The position numbers and the translations under genes were made by a program. Of a stretch of 64,000 bases of DNA, positions 46,315 through 59,933 are shown one piece after another. Origin of the DNA: Amorphochlora amoebiformis (lineage: Eukaryota > Cercozoa > Chlorarachniophyceae); NCBI GenBank assembly GCA_054601695.1, contig BAAHQB010000235.1:124001-188000 (forward strand), given 5' to 3'. A model generated the notes under the pieces. It made no database searches. It saw nothing but the letters and a program-made list of their open reading frames with translations, and was not told where the DNA came from. Position 1 is the first letter of the stretch, and every line of letters begins with the position of its first letter.

Positions 46315-47182
46315 ATGCGTCGAATGTACCTCTTTCGAGCCTTATTGGGGGAATCAAAAGCCGTCAATGAGGCAAACAAACCTCTAGGAGAGGAGAAAAT
46401 GAAAGGAAATTTCGATAAAACTCCAGAAGTCGCCGAGATTGAGACCAAGCCGACCGAGCCGGATTCGAAAGATTCGAAGAAACCAGGAAAGCCCACCTCT
46501 TCTACGATAATCGAAGCCAGCGAAGAAAAGGAACCTTCCCCTCAGAACGGTGACGACTTCAACAATATGTCGGAGGCTGAGAAGAACTTATACTACGTCC
46601 TCCTCGAATACTGCGTTCCATTCTTCCCAAGCGGCATCGTCATGCGATATAAGCTCTCGGGGGTTCGCGATACGGTGTTAGGAATCCCTAAAAGGAAAAA
46701 TTTCGCCGGACTGGAGAGCCCATCGAGTGAGAGGATCTTTGCTCTTGGGAAGTTTGAGTTACCGGTGGAGCTGGCCAAAAGGCTTCTAGAGGTGGCACGA
46801 CACAGGGTGGCAGTAGGCTTGACCCTTTCATGAAAATAAAGGCTAATTTTCAGAAGAGAGGAGTTAATGATGACCTAAGGAGGTTGATGGGGGAATAGTG
46901 AGGGGGATTACTAGAGAGCAGCATATTTGGCATGTACATATCATGGACATGCACATCATATATATTGTGTGTGTGTACATGTATATCTATACCAATATTG
47001 GTAGTGTGTGTGTGCGATGCTTATTTTGAGTATAATTTTTGTGATGATTTCAGGTAGATAAGGGCTTGGTGATGCTGCGATACAAGTTGTCGAAGCGACG
47101 GGTGAGGGAGATGACGTTTTGGGAGAGATACTTTACGGAGCTAGTCATCAGCGTGCGCAATTACGTTTGCAATTTGTCATGA
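46315..47182 (+). CDS. Protein of unknown function, two exons, 208 residues
   Basis: I do not recognise this protein. Exon 1, 46315-46812, encodes 166 residues: a short basic start, a charged Lys/Glu/Pro-rich region of low complexity (about 20-85), then a better-structured part with AEKNLYYVLLEYCVPFFPSG and IVMRYKLSGVRD. A GTAGGC donor at 46813 joins to a TTTCAG acceptor at 47053. Exon 2, 47054-47182, begins VDKGLVMLRYKLSKRRVRE and ends at TGA. The VMxRYKLS motif occurs in both exons. Without the splice, exon 1 reads seven residues further to TGA at 46831-46833. The gene is divergent from the hydrolase and convergent with the AlkB gene. A second in-frame Met is at 46324. Confidence 0.6.
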
Positions 47183-47529
47183 AAATTCTACAAGGCTCTA
47201 CATTTTGTTTCACAATTGATCACCAACTTCTGTCGGACACAACGTAGTTGTCACTAGACCAGCCGCTGAATTCAAGAGGCCCATCATGAGTTTAGTTATA
47301 ATTTCGAGACTAGATTACCGGATTTTGTACATGAAGTTCTAGAAAATCACTGTGGCAGATATAGCGCGCCAGGCTAGCACGATGTACGTTTTTCACCAAA
47401 TTATCGCCGGTAACACTGCACACAATAATAACTAGAACGACATAAAGATTATTGGATCATCATGATTCATTCACGATTATTAATAAAAATTGTAACTTGG
47501 AATATAAATCGAAACGCAACATTGAAGAA
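47183..47529. other. Convergent intergenic spacer, no TA repeat
   Basis: About 350 bp of ordinary AT-rich unique sequence lie between the stops of the + gene and of the minus-strand AlkB gene. ACTAGA and CTAG motifs recur. It holds both 3' ends. Nothing else was recognised. Confidence 0.6.
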
Positions 47530-47771
47530 TTAGCTTTCCTTTTTCTCTAGCGTCGTCTTGAAGCTTCGAAGTGTAAGGTTTATGCGTCCACCCGCAGTCA
47601 GTTGTTTTCTTTGAAAATATTGAACAGATGAAAATGTACCCGTATGACACACACACACACATATGTATGTGTATATATAAAGACATATATTTACTATTTA
47701 TATTTATTTATATATATATATATATTATATATATATATATATACATATAAACATATATTTAGACGTCAATA

Positions 47772-47819
<48 letters not shown>

Positions 47820-47909
47820 AATAGATATATTATGTGCATATTTACTGTATTATATGTGTGTATGTATTTATATATACGTGTGTATATGTACATATATATA
47901 TATATATAT

Positions 47910-47966
<57 letters not shown>

Positions 47967-48071
47967 CACATTAGATTTAAACACAAGTCACAATGATTTA
48001 ACTGCGTAACATACATGAATCACATACATATATGTCCTCCGTAATCATTACGAACATAATAATTTGTGAAC

Positions 48072-48105
<34 letters not shown>

Positions 48106-48288
48106 TATATATATATATATATGTACATATATATATTTATTATATGTATGTATGTATATGTATACTTTATTTTTATTTATTTGTCAATACCCCTTTGCCA
48201 TCTTCAAGACTTCATGCTTGTGAGTAATATTCATTCCCCTAACATAGTACGTACATACAAAACCTACTGATGACATATTCATATGTAA

Positions 48289-48323
<35 letters not shown>

Positions 48324-49341
48324 CACACACATATATATATATATATATATTTACAGATGTATAGTCAACATATGCATCCAAATGATATACATATATGTTA
48401 TATATATATATACATATATATAATATATGTATATATAGATGTATATTTATTTACGTAAGTATACATGCAAGTATTATATTCTCACCAGCTCATAACCAGA
48501 AGGTCTCCACCCCTTAAATCAATCCTGTATAAGTGATATTTTAAAAGTATAGGTATGTATGTTCATATATACATATATATATATATATATTGTGTAGAAT
48601 ACGTTTGGACGTATGTATATATAGATAGTATGTCTGCATATGTACATCTAAAAACAACATTATAACTTAATACGTATGAAAAGATATCACATATATATAT
48701 ATACATATATAATATACATATGTATATATATATGTATATATATATAATATATCTTACGTACTTGCATACATACATACACATAATGTATATGCATACATGA
48801 AGAATGTATAGTATATCATATGCACCACATGAATAACGTACTATCGTGCATTCACTAGTATTAGCGTAACGTACTTTTGAGAGGTAGGTTAGGAGTTGAA
48901 AATCAAGGGCGACAAGGTTAGGTTCAGATTCAGAATTTGGTTGTGGTTATGAAAATAATCTCTAAATCTCGGTTACCGCTAGCTTTGGTTGGCGTTAATA
49001 GGATTAGAGTAAGTGATTTAGTTAAGGATACGTAGTATTTGATGCCCGTTCGCAATGGCGCTTGGTATTCCTCTTGATACGGAAGCTACGGGTCTAAATA
49101 CGAGCATATGTTGTACATTGCATAGTAAAAATAAAATATAATTTACATGTTTATATGTGTAAAACATATGTTTGGTATGTATTTGTATGTATCTACATAC
49201 TTTGTGAATGTATGTATTTGGATATTTTTTATGTAGTACCTGTCCCCACGATATGCTAATGATCGGGGAGTTTGGAACCTAAAATTATATGTATCTGAAT
49301 GAATATTTTCTAATACATACAATACACATATAATATATAAT

Positions 49342-49389
<48 letters not shown>

Positions 49390-49613
49390 TCCACACTTAC
49401 ACTAGAAGTGTCATGTATATGCATTCACATCATAATTATATCACGTATATTCATGTTACAAATTTAAACATATATTATAATTTTTTGTGGGTACATATTT
49501 AGATATTATTATTATATTATAACTTATACATACACATACAATCTACGTAACATATAAATATGTGTATAATATACATATATATATATACGTATATATATAT
49601 ATACATATATACG

Positions 49614-49644
<31 letters not shown>

Positions 49645-49666
49645 TCCACATCTATATTTATATATA

Positions 49667-49712
<46 letters not shown>

Positions 49713-50454
49713 ATATTCTGCGTATATGAATACGTTTATCTACACACACGCTACATATATGTGTATACACACACATATATATATGTGTATATATATATAT
49801 ACACACATATCACTGATATGTTATCCATATACATACGTATATGTACATAAGTACATGATATGTAATATATATAAATATACAATATATATATATATATATG
49901 TATGTATATATTACATAAGTGTACACTGATACATAATCTTGTAATGTACACGATAATGTGCATATATTATATACATATACATATATATATATATATAAAA
50001 ATATATATTATGTTTTTATATTATTATATCACTAGTTGTTTGGTGTCATCGTGATGAGGGCCTAAGTAGTGCTCTGGGCTGTACCTGAACATTTAATATA
50101 TATATATATATATATATCCATATATATATATATATATATTATACTTTTGTATATATACACACACATAAAATTATATATATAAATATATATATATGTATTA
50201 TATAATATCATGTCATGCTATGAAAAATCTATATTGTACATAGATATAAAAATTGTGTTATTATGAATAAAATATATTACGTAGATGAATATGTTTGCAT
50301 ATATTGTGTATTTCAAGAAAATATAAATACACATATACGTATTGAACTGTATAACTTATCTATTTCATTTATTTATACAAACTTTTGCGCACGTCATACG
50401 TCCATATATGTGTAATATAATGTATACATAGATAATATACTTAAAAATGCTTAC

Positions 50455-50522
<68 letters not shown>

Positions 50523-50689
50523 TTAAAAATGCTTACATATAATACATATATATATACATATTATGTATACATTTAGAATTTATATCTGTGTATGTACATG
50601 CACATCCGAGCATATATATGCATATATGCAAATATGTAAAACATATATATATATATATATATGTGCAATATATTAAATATAATACATAT

Positions 50690-50733
<44 letters not shown>

Positions 50734-50932
50734 ACATATGTGTGCACACGTATAAATACATTTTACAATACATATATGTATATGTATATATGTGCAATAT
50801 ATTAAATATAATACATATATATATATATATATATAATATATTCATATACATATATGTATTGTAACATGTATTTATACGTGTGCACACATATATGAAACAA
50901 AAATTTTGTTACTATATATTTAAAGCATACAT

Positions 50933-50968
<36 letters not shown>

Positions 50969-51222
50969 TTTACACCTTACATAATTATACGTATGTATAT
51001 ATTTTATACCTTTTGTATAAATATCATAAATATAATATATATATATATATGTTTAAATAAATATATGTATATATATATATATATACATATATAACATTAC
51101 AGTATATGTTTGTGCGTGTTACCAATTAACTAACGCCATACGGAAGGGAAAACAGCCCACAAGCTTATTAGCTTTGTCCATAACAATTTTAATAACCTGA
51201 TATATACACGCAAAATTACATG

Positions 51223-51261
<39 letters not shown>

Positions 51262-51661
51262 TATATTATATACATACGCATAAATGCGCATATATATATA
51301 TATATGTATATATATACACACATATATATGTATATCAACATATATATATATATAAACATATATATATATATATATATATATATTTGTAAAAACGTACATA
51401 TGTGTATGTACAAATATAACATATATGTATATATTTATATACTTAAATGCTTTTCAGACGTAGATACAATATCTTATATTGTATCTGTATATGTATATAC
51501 TATATATATGTATATATATATAATATACATATATATTTATATATATATATATATATATATATGAATGTAACTATATTTTATTTAAAAGCATATTTCCCTT
51601 CTATTAACATCCATACATATACATATATAAATCCACATATATATATATATATTTATATATT

Positions 51662-51693
<32 letters not shown>

Positions 51694-51711
51694 AAATGTA
51701 TGTTTATGAAG

Positions 51712-51756
<45 letters not shown>

Positions 51757-51784
51757 CAGTATGTAGTATATATATATATATATA

Positions 51785-51815
<31 letters not shown>

Positions 51816-51887
51816 CTTATATTATGTATATACGTATGTCTGCGTGTTAGGTATATTATCTTGTAGATACGTTTATATATTTAGTAC

Positions 51888-51935
<48 letters not shown>

Positions 51936-52223
51936 ATTCTACTTACTACAACACGCAACACAGGTATACATATATATACACACACACACATATATATGTA
52001 TATATATGTGTATGTGTATATATATATGTATACATCTATATATGTGCATATGTAATATATACATACATATATATATATATACATATCTATATATATTATT
52101 CTATATATATATATATACACATATATATATTACATATTATATATACACACATACATATATATATATATATACATGTACTGTACATACATATATATATATC
52201 TATATCTATATATATATATATGC

Positions 52224-52256
<33 letters not shown>

Positions 52257-52514
52257 TATATATATATACATAAATTACTTACTACAAATACATATACACA
52301 CATATATATGCATGTGTATTATATATATATATGTTATATGTATATATATGTCATATATATACACATGTAAATGTAATATATCTACATATATGTATATATA
52401 TATCTATATATATATATATATATATATATGTATACATGTGCATAATACATATTGTGTATGTATACATACACATATATATATTACGTATATATATACATAT
52501 ATATCAAAATATTC

Positions 52515-52547
<33 letters not shown>

Positions 52548-52914
52548 TATGCATGTATAACCGGTGAATATTCACCCGCACCTTGGGAATGTTAGGGTTA
52601 GCTATAGCAGTCGCTCCAGAAAAGGAATATGATTGCCCATATGCTTGTTGCCAACGTGGAATTTGGACTCTCTAATATGAACACATTCATAAATTTGTAC
52701 ACTATATATATATATGTATATATATAATATATAAATATATAAATATGTGTTACATATTTAGTAACAAGAAATATAGCATACGTACATGAACGTTGGTAGA
52801 TACTAACATACATATGTATTTATTTAAATAAGAAGACTTATAACGACCCATGTGTGTGCTTATATATTTATTTCTACACGTTATATATATCTCTCTCTCT
52901 ACATATATAAATAA

Positions 52915-52955
<41 letters not shown>

Positions 52956-53091
52956 TGTTTACATATATATATATATTGTGTATATGATAAATCTACACAC
53001 ACACACATATATATATATATATATTTATTTATTTGTCCTTTATATATACGCGTCTATTAAATATGTACATATATATTATGTATATAGTATG

Positions 53092-53133
<42 letters not shown>

Positions 53134-53277
53134 TTTTTATTATATTATGTAAAAAAATAAATATATGTATATATATATATATATATGTAACGATGCATAC
53201 CCAAATATCATCACATCTAAATGTACATCTATATGTAGACATACACACATGCAGGATATAATTGTGTACGTATATAT

Positions 53278-53327
<50 letters not shown>

Positions 53328-53427
53328 GCCCCATGCATATCCAATATCATCACATTTAAATGTACATTTATATGTATACATGCACACATGCAGGATATAA
53401 TTGTGTACGTATACCTATATCTATCTA

Positions 53428-53475
<48 letters not shown>

Positions 53476-53537
53476 CCTATATAACATACATATGTGATAT
53501 ATATATGTATATGTATATAAGTATAATATATATATTA

Positions 53538-53568
<31 letters not shown>

Positions 53569-54797
53569 TCATATATGTCTATATACTTTGTACATTACTG
53601 ATGTATATGATATGCATATTAGGTTAGATTAGGTTTGTAGGGATAAAGATTCGGGTTAGGATTAGGATTAGGGTTTGGGTTAGTTAGGGTAGACTAGGAT
53701 TGGATCAAGTTAGGGTTACTAATAGGGTTGGGGTGTGGGTTAGATTAGGTCAGGTTTAGGATTTATGTTAAATCTTATACCTATATTTGTACATGTAATT
53801 AATTCATACGTATGTGTATATTTGTTTACATATATGTATATATCCAATATACATAAATACATATGTATACATACAAATATAGCGTGTAACCTACGAATAC
53901 ATAAATATATTTTAAATACATGCATATTTCTTCACAAGAACATTCCTGCACACAAGCAGACGCATAAATACACCTTTCCAAACATTGTAATCTCATTAAA
54001 AGTTGAAGGGTGAAGCTCCCACAAAGCCTGTAGGTTACCGTCGGATTAGGTTTATAACACTGACCCTTAACGGAGGTTCAAAAAAAGTTGATTCCTCGAT
54101 GCCCTAGGGAGACCTAATATAATCTTCCGAAGCCATATTGAGTGATATGTCGCGATTATTATGCTTGTGATAGGATAGAGGGTTCTAGCGCTCTCTCCTT
54201 GGGTTTAAGGTTAAAATTAAGCCAATTGGCGTTAGAATTAGGACAAGGTTATGATATCCCATGGAGGGCAGGATCAAAATGAAGTTTCGAACCTTTGATG
54301 AAGGGAATGGTTAGAATTTATATTTGAGATGAGGAGTTAGCATTAGGATCTCCCAAGCTTAGGTGGAAGCTAGTATCTCCGAGTTTCCCCTCTCACAGAG
54401 CAGATAATTGAGGGTGGTTGGAAAAGGTAAGTGTTGGTGTTTGTGTGGTTAGGGTTGGAATGTTGACTAATCTACTGAGATTCCTACAGACAACTGTTGT
54501 ACTTTAGGTAAGGCGGGTCTTACAGGATAGAGGGCAGGTTAGGGTTGGACTTGCCTGAAATTCTTTCTTCGAGAGCGGACACCACCTCGGACAGTGCAAT
54601 ACCCTGATTCGAGAGACTCTTGTTTGTACGTAAAGAAAGCTGAATTTGTACATTTGTGTACAAAGGTGCAAACTTCACATGTAAATAGTTATATATATAC
54701 ATATATTCTTTTTTTTAATACATAAAATTTTACATATTTAAATAACATACTTGTATATAATATATATAATATACATATATAATTATATCTATATTAT

Positions 54798-54857
<60 letters not shown>

Positions 54858-54905
54858 TTATACATGGGTATAGTGTGTTATGCGAAATTATATAAATATA
54901 TTGTG

Positions 54906-54943
<38 letters not shown>

Positions 54944-55296
54944 TATATATATACATATATATATAAATACAAATGTATAAATTATATATATTCATATATA
55001 TTATATATATAATATATTAACATGTATGTATAAACGTATTATACAAATACAGTGCGATGTACTATTACATGATATAATATGTACGCGTATGCTCGATGCA
55101 TACACATGTATGCATGTATTTAGCATAGTGCTACAGCACGCACAAAACTTTTCATGACTATGATGAGTCATAACATTCAACTAGACCTATGCACCTGATA
55201 TATGTGTATGTATATGAATAGAACATATTCTAGTTTAAATATAATGTACATACCTGTACACATATTAATACATACACACCTACACACACACACCCC

Positions 55297-55330
<34 letters not shown>

Positions 55331-55339
55331 CATAATACA

Positions 55340-55372
<33 letters not shown>

Positions 55373-55732
55373 GTGTGTGTATATTTTGTAAAGCGAGAGA
55401 GTGTGCGGATGTAATATGTACAGTAAGAAGAATACTATGCATACAGTTACGGAAATGCAGATATGCATGTATCACCAACTTCGCCGATTCTTGCTCAGGT
55501 ACTTAATCTCTGCCTTCAGACCAGCCTCAAGCAGCCTATTGTTAGATATATACATAAAATTAAGTATATATAATGTATCATTTAAATAAAATATACATAG
55601 ACATATTTTTTACATACGTACATATACATAGACATATTTTTTACATACGTACATGTACATAGGTATGAATATAACACACACACATATATAATATATTATA
55701 TGATATATGATATATACATATAATATACTATA

Positions 55733-55772
<40 letters not shown>

Positions 55773-55774
55773 GT

Positions 55775-55819
<45 letters not shown>

Positions 55820-55882
55820 ATATATATTTCCATGTACGTTTACATTTGTTTATGTGTATATGTTATATATATATATATATAT

Positions 55883-55931
<49 letters not shown>

Positions 55932-56309
55932 ATATAATATAATGTAAATGATTGTATATGGTATACATATGTATTTATACATGTACAGTATATATTATCT
56001 ACGTTACGAGAACGAGTATCGTTATGTACAAGTATTATGTAATTATATTTCGTATACAAATACACACACACACATACATGTACATATATATGTATATATT
56101 TATTCTTTATATGTATATACTTTTATACATACATTTATATATATATATATAATACATATATAAATATATATATATTTCAAATATGTAATATTTATATTTA
56201 CCTCAATATAGATATATTCTATATACAAATATATATATATATATATATAATATATATATATATATATTTTCAATATACACACATATATATATTATATACA
56301 ACTATATAT

Positions 56310-56341
<32 letters not shown>

Positions 56342-56521
56342 GTATATTTTTATATATGTAAGTATATAAATACATGTATATTTATAAATATTGTATTACA
56401 TATCTACCTTATAAGTGTTTCACGTTGCACAAGTATTGTATGTCAATTATGTGCAAATTAATATTTATGTAAAAATGTGCTAATAGGTGTATATACGTGC
56501 ATGTACATATATGATATGTTA

Positions 56522-56596
<75 letters not shown>

Positions 56597-56722
56597 TACA
56601 TAATATATATATGTGCAAATTAATATATATGCAAAACATGCTAATATGTGTATATATATATATATATATATATGTTTATATAATATACATGTAATACGTA
56701 TTATATATATATATATATATAT

Positions 56723-56778
<56 letters not shown>

Positions 56779-57691
56779 TATATTCATATATGAATACTAC
56801 ATACATTGAAAGATACTACTATTTATCTAAGGTATTTGAAAAACCAAAATGAAATAGTATCATTGTAACAATGGAGAATAATATTCATACACATTTTAAC
56901 AAGGGAATGGAGAGGAAGGGAGAGAGGGAGGGCTGTGGGGAGACGGAGGGAGGTAACATTCGAGAGCAAAGAGGGGCAAGGAGGGAGTGGCTCTTGTAGA
57001 AACCTGGATGCTAAGCCTTCAGCAAGCTTGGGGCCTCCGTATATCATATCACCGTCGCAAATCTGTATTTTTGTGTTAACTCATCGTAAATATGACAAGG
57101 TATAAATGAAAATTTGGGTGTGCATTCATATGTATATGAAAATGTATATTTTTACATACACATATACAATATAGTTTTATATACACAATACATATGCATG
57201 CAAAATATACGTCTATATATCTCTAAATGTACATGCATGTAACATATACATACATCTACATGTACACACAACTGTCAACGTATGCATATAGAATATTCTT
57301 CCATACTTCTACACTCTCTCGTCAACATACCGGCCCCGACGCCTGAGTCTGAGCCTCCGACTTCCTTCCCTGATTTTGGAAGAAACTCCTTACACTAAGC
57401 TCCTCAAACGTGAGAGGAGGGAAAGATAAAAACCTTTAAGGCCTGATTTCGTGCTTTTACAAGCCGCATCATCTCTGCGATGGACGATTTTGCCGAGTCA
57501 AACCCGCTTGCTTCCAATACCCCGACCTTCTCCCCGAGGGTCGAATCTGCACCAATTTTGCCCAATTTCTTCGATTTCTTGTTTCTATGGGACAAGAAAA
57601 TCGGGTGTGGCTTACGGTCGCAAGGGGGCGGCCCGGAATCTTCTCTAGACTCTCGGGGCCTCTTCATCGGCAGAAATCTTGCGAAATTCAT
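47530..57691 (-). CDS. AlkB-type 2-oxoglutarate/Fe(II) dioxygenase, 13 exons
   Basis: AlkB-family enzymes oxidatively remove alkyl groups from nucleic acid. Exons: 57691 (or Met at 57667)-57434, 57402-57331, 57062-57004, 55535-55476, 54639-54555, 52671-52582, 51196-51123, 50084-50033, 49278-49240, 49093-49032, 48524-48486, 48238-48191, 47608-47530. All join in frame (993 nt from 57667, 330 residues, stop TAA). Landmarks: basic nuclear-type signals KRPRE and RNKKSKK near the N-terminus; [34 protein letters not shown] with the N-x-Y and the HxD iron ligands (His 235, Asp 237); [27 protein letters not shown]; the distal His in [12 protein letters not shown] (295 or 297); and RINLTLRSF with the 2-oxoglutarate Arg (313). 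This order fits the eukaryotic ALKBH2/ALKBH3 DNA-repair type. The intron after 54555 begins with GC (CAG|GCAAGT), and that at 57433-57403 is only 31 bp. Confidence 0.9.
48884..49020 (+). repeat. Degenerate telomere-like repeat in an AlkB intron
   Basis: Drifted GGTTAGG units lie just downstream of AlkB exon 49093-49032 in the sense of transcription. It is much decayed. Confidence 0.5.
53620..53765 (+). repeat. Telomere-like repeat in an AlkB intron
   Basis: Units of GGATTAGG, GGGTTAGG and AGGTTAGG run for about 145 bp inside the intron between exons 54639-54555 and 52671-52582. Confidence 0.75.
54000..54550. other. Unique GC-richer block in an AlkB intron
   Basis: About 550 bp of non-microsatellite sequence with scattered GGTTAGG-like remnants precede exon 54639-54555 on the genomic + strand. 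I find no convincing exon in it. It may be an old degenerate telomere-like array. Confidence 0.45.
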
Positions 57692-58124
57692 TACACGTGT
57701 CAATGCTTGGATTCCGTTAGGTTCCGAGTTCGAAAAGACTGCCCGTGGTTGGTTGGACAATCTTCTGAAGTACTTTCTCTTTTTGACTTGAGCGAAATGT
57801 ATAATGCAGTGTAGCGGGGGGTAAAAGGGTGTGGAATCGTGAAATGGATTCCGATATATATTATAATTATGTATCGGCATTGCGTCTATGTTGTGTTGGT
57901 ATGTGAAGTTGAAATATTTGTGACCAGAACATCCCCCTCGATAATAACTCACCCTTCGTGGTACTAGCATGGACAGAGGTTTGGCTTCATTAAAATCACA
58001 AATTCAAACTTCATATAAAACATACAATTTCATATATATATATTTGTTTACACAATACGTTGTACATCGTGATATCATAGCATAATATATATATATACAC
58101 AGATGTTATATATACCTATATGTT

Positions 58125-58156
<32 letters not shown>

Positions 58157-58199
58157 TATATTACACATATATATATTTAAATATATAATATACTATGAT

Positions 58200-58250
<51 letters not shown>

Positions 58251-58259
58251 TACATTATA

Positions 58260-58303
<44 letters not shown>

Positions 58304-58872
58304 TATATATACATATATATATATACATATATATAAATATAAATATATGTATATTATATATAATTACATAATTTTATATTATTATACTCATACACATTAC
58401 CTTTATGTGTGTTGTACATATGTTTTCTAGATTAGTAGTATACACATTTAATATGCCATAGTATATATGTACACGTATATATACACATATACGTGAGGTT
58501 CTTAGAAATTTCTCATGTATATGTACACACGTATACAATCACATTGTGTATACATGTACTATGTATTGTATGTATCGTCATATACAGCTGTATGTACAAT
58601 AATAATAGCTACATACAACAGTTGATATTATCCTCATCAATTAAAGTTTAGCGCTGTGATCAATCCCAAACTTTCCGGGAAGTTATCCACTCACTGCGCT
58701 GTAACTCCTAGCTAACATACTTACCTAACAAGATTAAATTTCAAAAACTTCGGTTGATATGGTCCACGAAAGAGAAAGTATTCCAAGAAAACATCCAGGC
58801 CTCGACGACACACATCTTTTAGCGGTGATAGAACCCCTAAACCGCTGCCTCGTTCTTGATTTCGGCCTCAGC
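57692..58872. other. Spacer between AlkB and sHSP genes
   Basis: The upstream flank of the AlkB gene and downstream flank of the sHSP gene. The minus frame of AlkB exon 1 stays open for about 93 codons upstream of 57691, so the start could be further out. 58.09-58.38 kb is TA microsatellite; 58.62-58.87 kb is unique sequence holding the sHSP 3' end. No other gene seen. Confidence 0.55.
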
Positions 58873-59586
58873 CTATTCTGAGTCACCTTTAGGTTTGTCA
58901 AGATTCTCCATCGACGACACCTCGAGAACCGCCACTTGCAACGTCTCGGGTTCCTTCTCCGGCACCGTGATTGTGAGTAAACCACTCTCCTTGCTCAACT
59001 CAACGCGGATCTTGTCCCGAGCGACAGACTTTGGCAACCGAAGCTGTCTCTCGAACTTATCCTCCTTCCCCTTAAAAGCTGCCGCGACGTCACGGCAGCT
59101 GCACTTAGAAGTCTTATCTTCAGGCTTGGGCAGGAGATCGTCGGTCCACTCGCGGGTGGCCTGGATCTTGAGAGTATCACCGATGATTGTCACTTTGACA
59201 TCCTTGACATCAACCTTGGGCAGGACCACCTTGACCGTGTGGCTCGCAATATCACCTTGTGCTTCCGATGAGACAGATACCACAGCATTAGTAATACTGC
59301 TCTGACGTATTTCTCGGTTCCGACTCGCGCAGAGGTGCGCGCAGTGGTACTGGCTGTTGAAGTGCTCCATTACGTCACGGTGGTACTCGCTGGCGTAGTC
59401 GTCAAACATGTCGTCAAAGCCCCATTGGACAACGTCGAAGAGGCTCCCGCCGACCGGAAATGAAGGATGTGAACGGGTACAGCGCTTGCTCCCAGCGCCG
59501 CAGTCAGCCGCGGCAGAAAGCGACAGAAGCAAGGCGAGAGTAAGGAATTTGGCAGTGGAACGTGCGTTGGATACGGAGTGAATCAT
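58873..59586 (-). CDS. Secretory-pathway small heat-shock protein (HSP20)
   Basis: An ATP-independent holdase that binds unfolding proteins. It is a single uninterrupted frame of 237 residues, unlike its neighbours. Residues 14-27 are strongly hydrophobic after a short basic start and end in SAAA, a typical signal peptide, so the protein should enter the ER. Residues about 115-210 are an alpha-crystallin domain: HTVKVVLPKVDVKDVKVTI, then GDTLKIQA, and after an insert FERQLRLPKSVARDKIRVEL and the signature SGLLTITVP (Gly 202, Leu 204). The insert at 148-175 holds a C-x-C pair (162, 164). Other Cys lie at 29, 36, 82 and 86. The tail (EVSSMENLDKPKGDSE) has no KDEL-type retention signal and no clear I-x-I motif. 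It is divergent from the + gene at 59934. Confidence 0.92.
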   Translation of the reverse strand: MIHSVSNARSTAKFLTLALLLSLSAAADCGAGSKRCTRSHPSFPVGGSLFDVVQWGFDDMFDDYASEYHRDVMEHFNSQYHCAHLCASRNREIRQSSITNAVVSVSSEAQGDIASHTVKVVLPKVDVKDVKVTIIGDTLKIQATREWTDDLLPKPEDKTSKCSCRDVAAAFKGKEDKFERQLRLPKSVARDKIRVELSKESGLLTITVPEKEPETLQVAVLEVSSMENLDKPKGDSE

Positions 59587-59933
59587 GATCTGCGGTATGT
59601 ACGGTTGCTTGCTGAGTTGCTTCTCGAGCCAATTGGATTCTGGCCTTCCGAATGCCAGCAGTATCAGGGCGGGTAGTAGGGCGGGTATCGAGTTGCTGAC
59701 TGGGCGGCTGAGTCAGCCAGTGGGCACCCATGACACAGTTTCGAAATTCCGGCGAATTCTGGAAATATCGATGAGCAGTGAACATTGTTCGGATTAAAAT
59801 ATTGTTCAGATCAAACGAACAAATTAAAACAACACTCTCATGATGTTAGGAGATCCACCTTAAAACCATTTCAAGGTGGGTTCCCCCACCTCAACACGCT
59901 GTGCACCACATGATTCCGCAAAGGACGACCAGC
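59587..59933. promoter_or_regulatory. Divergent promoter region of sHSP and the + gene
   Basis: 347 bp of mixed composition without microsatellite separate the two start codons. It includes AGCCAATTGG (CCAAT-like) near 59628 and the half heat-shock element at 59757. Both promoters must lie here if no 5' exon was missed. Confidence 0.45.
59757..59764. promoter_or_regulatory. Possible heat-shock element half pair
   Basis: TTCTGGAA matches the inverted nTTCnnGAAn unit of heat-shock elements, about 171 bp upstream of the sHSP start codon. Further GAA and TTC triplets flank it at irregular spacing, so a full three-unit element is not present. It sits in the 347-bp divergent region 59587-59933. 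Confidence 0.3.

Noticed and set aside
57480-57791. + strand ORF of 103 residues starting MDDFAESNP
   Set aside because: Antisense of AlkB exon 1, whose minus-strand frame joins in phase to twelve further exons.
58856-59305. + strand ORF of 149 residues
   Set aside because: Antisense shadow of the small heat-shock protein.
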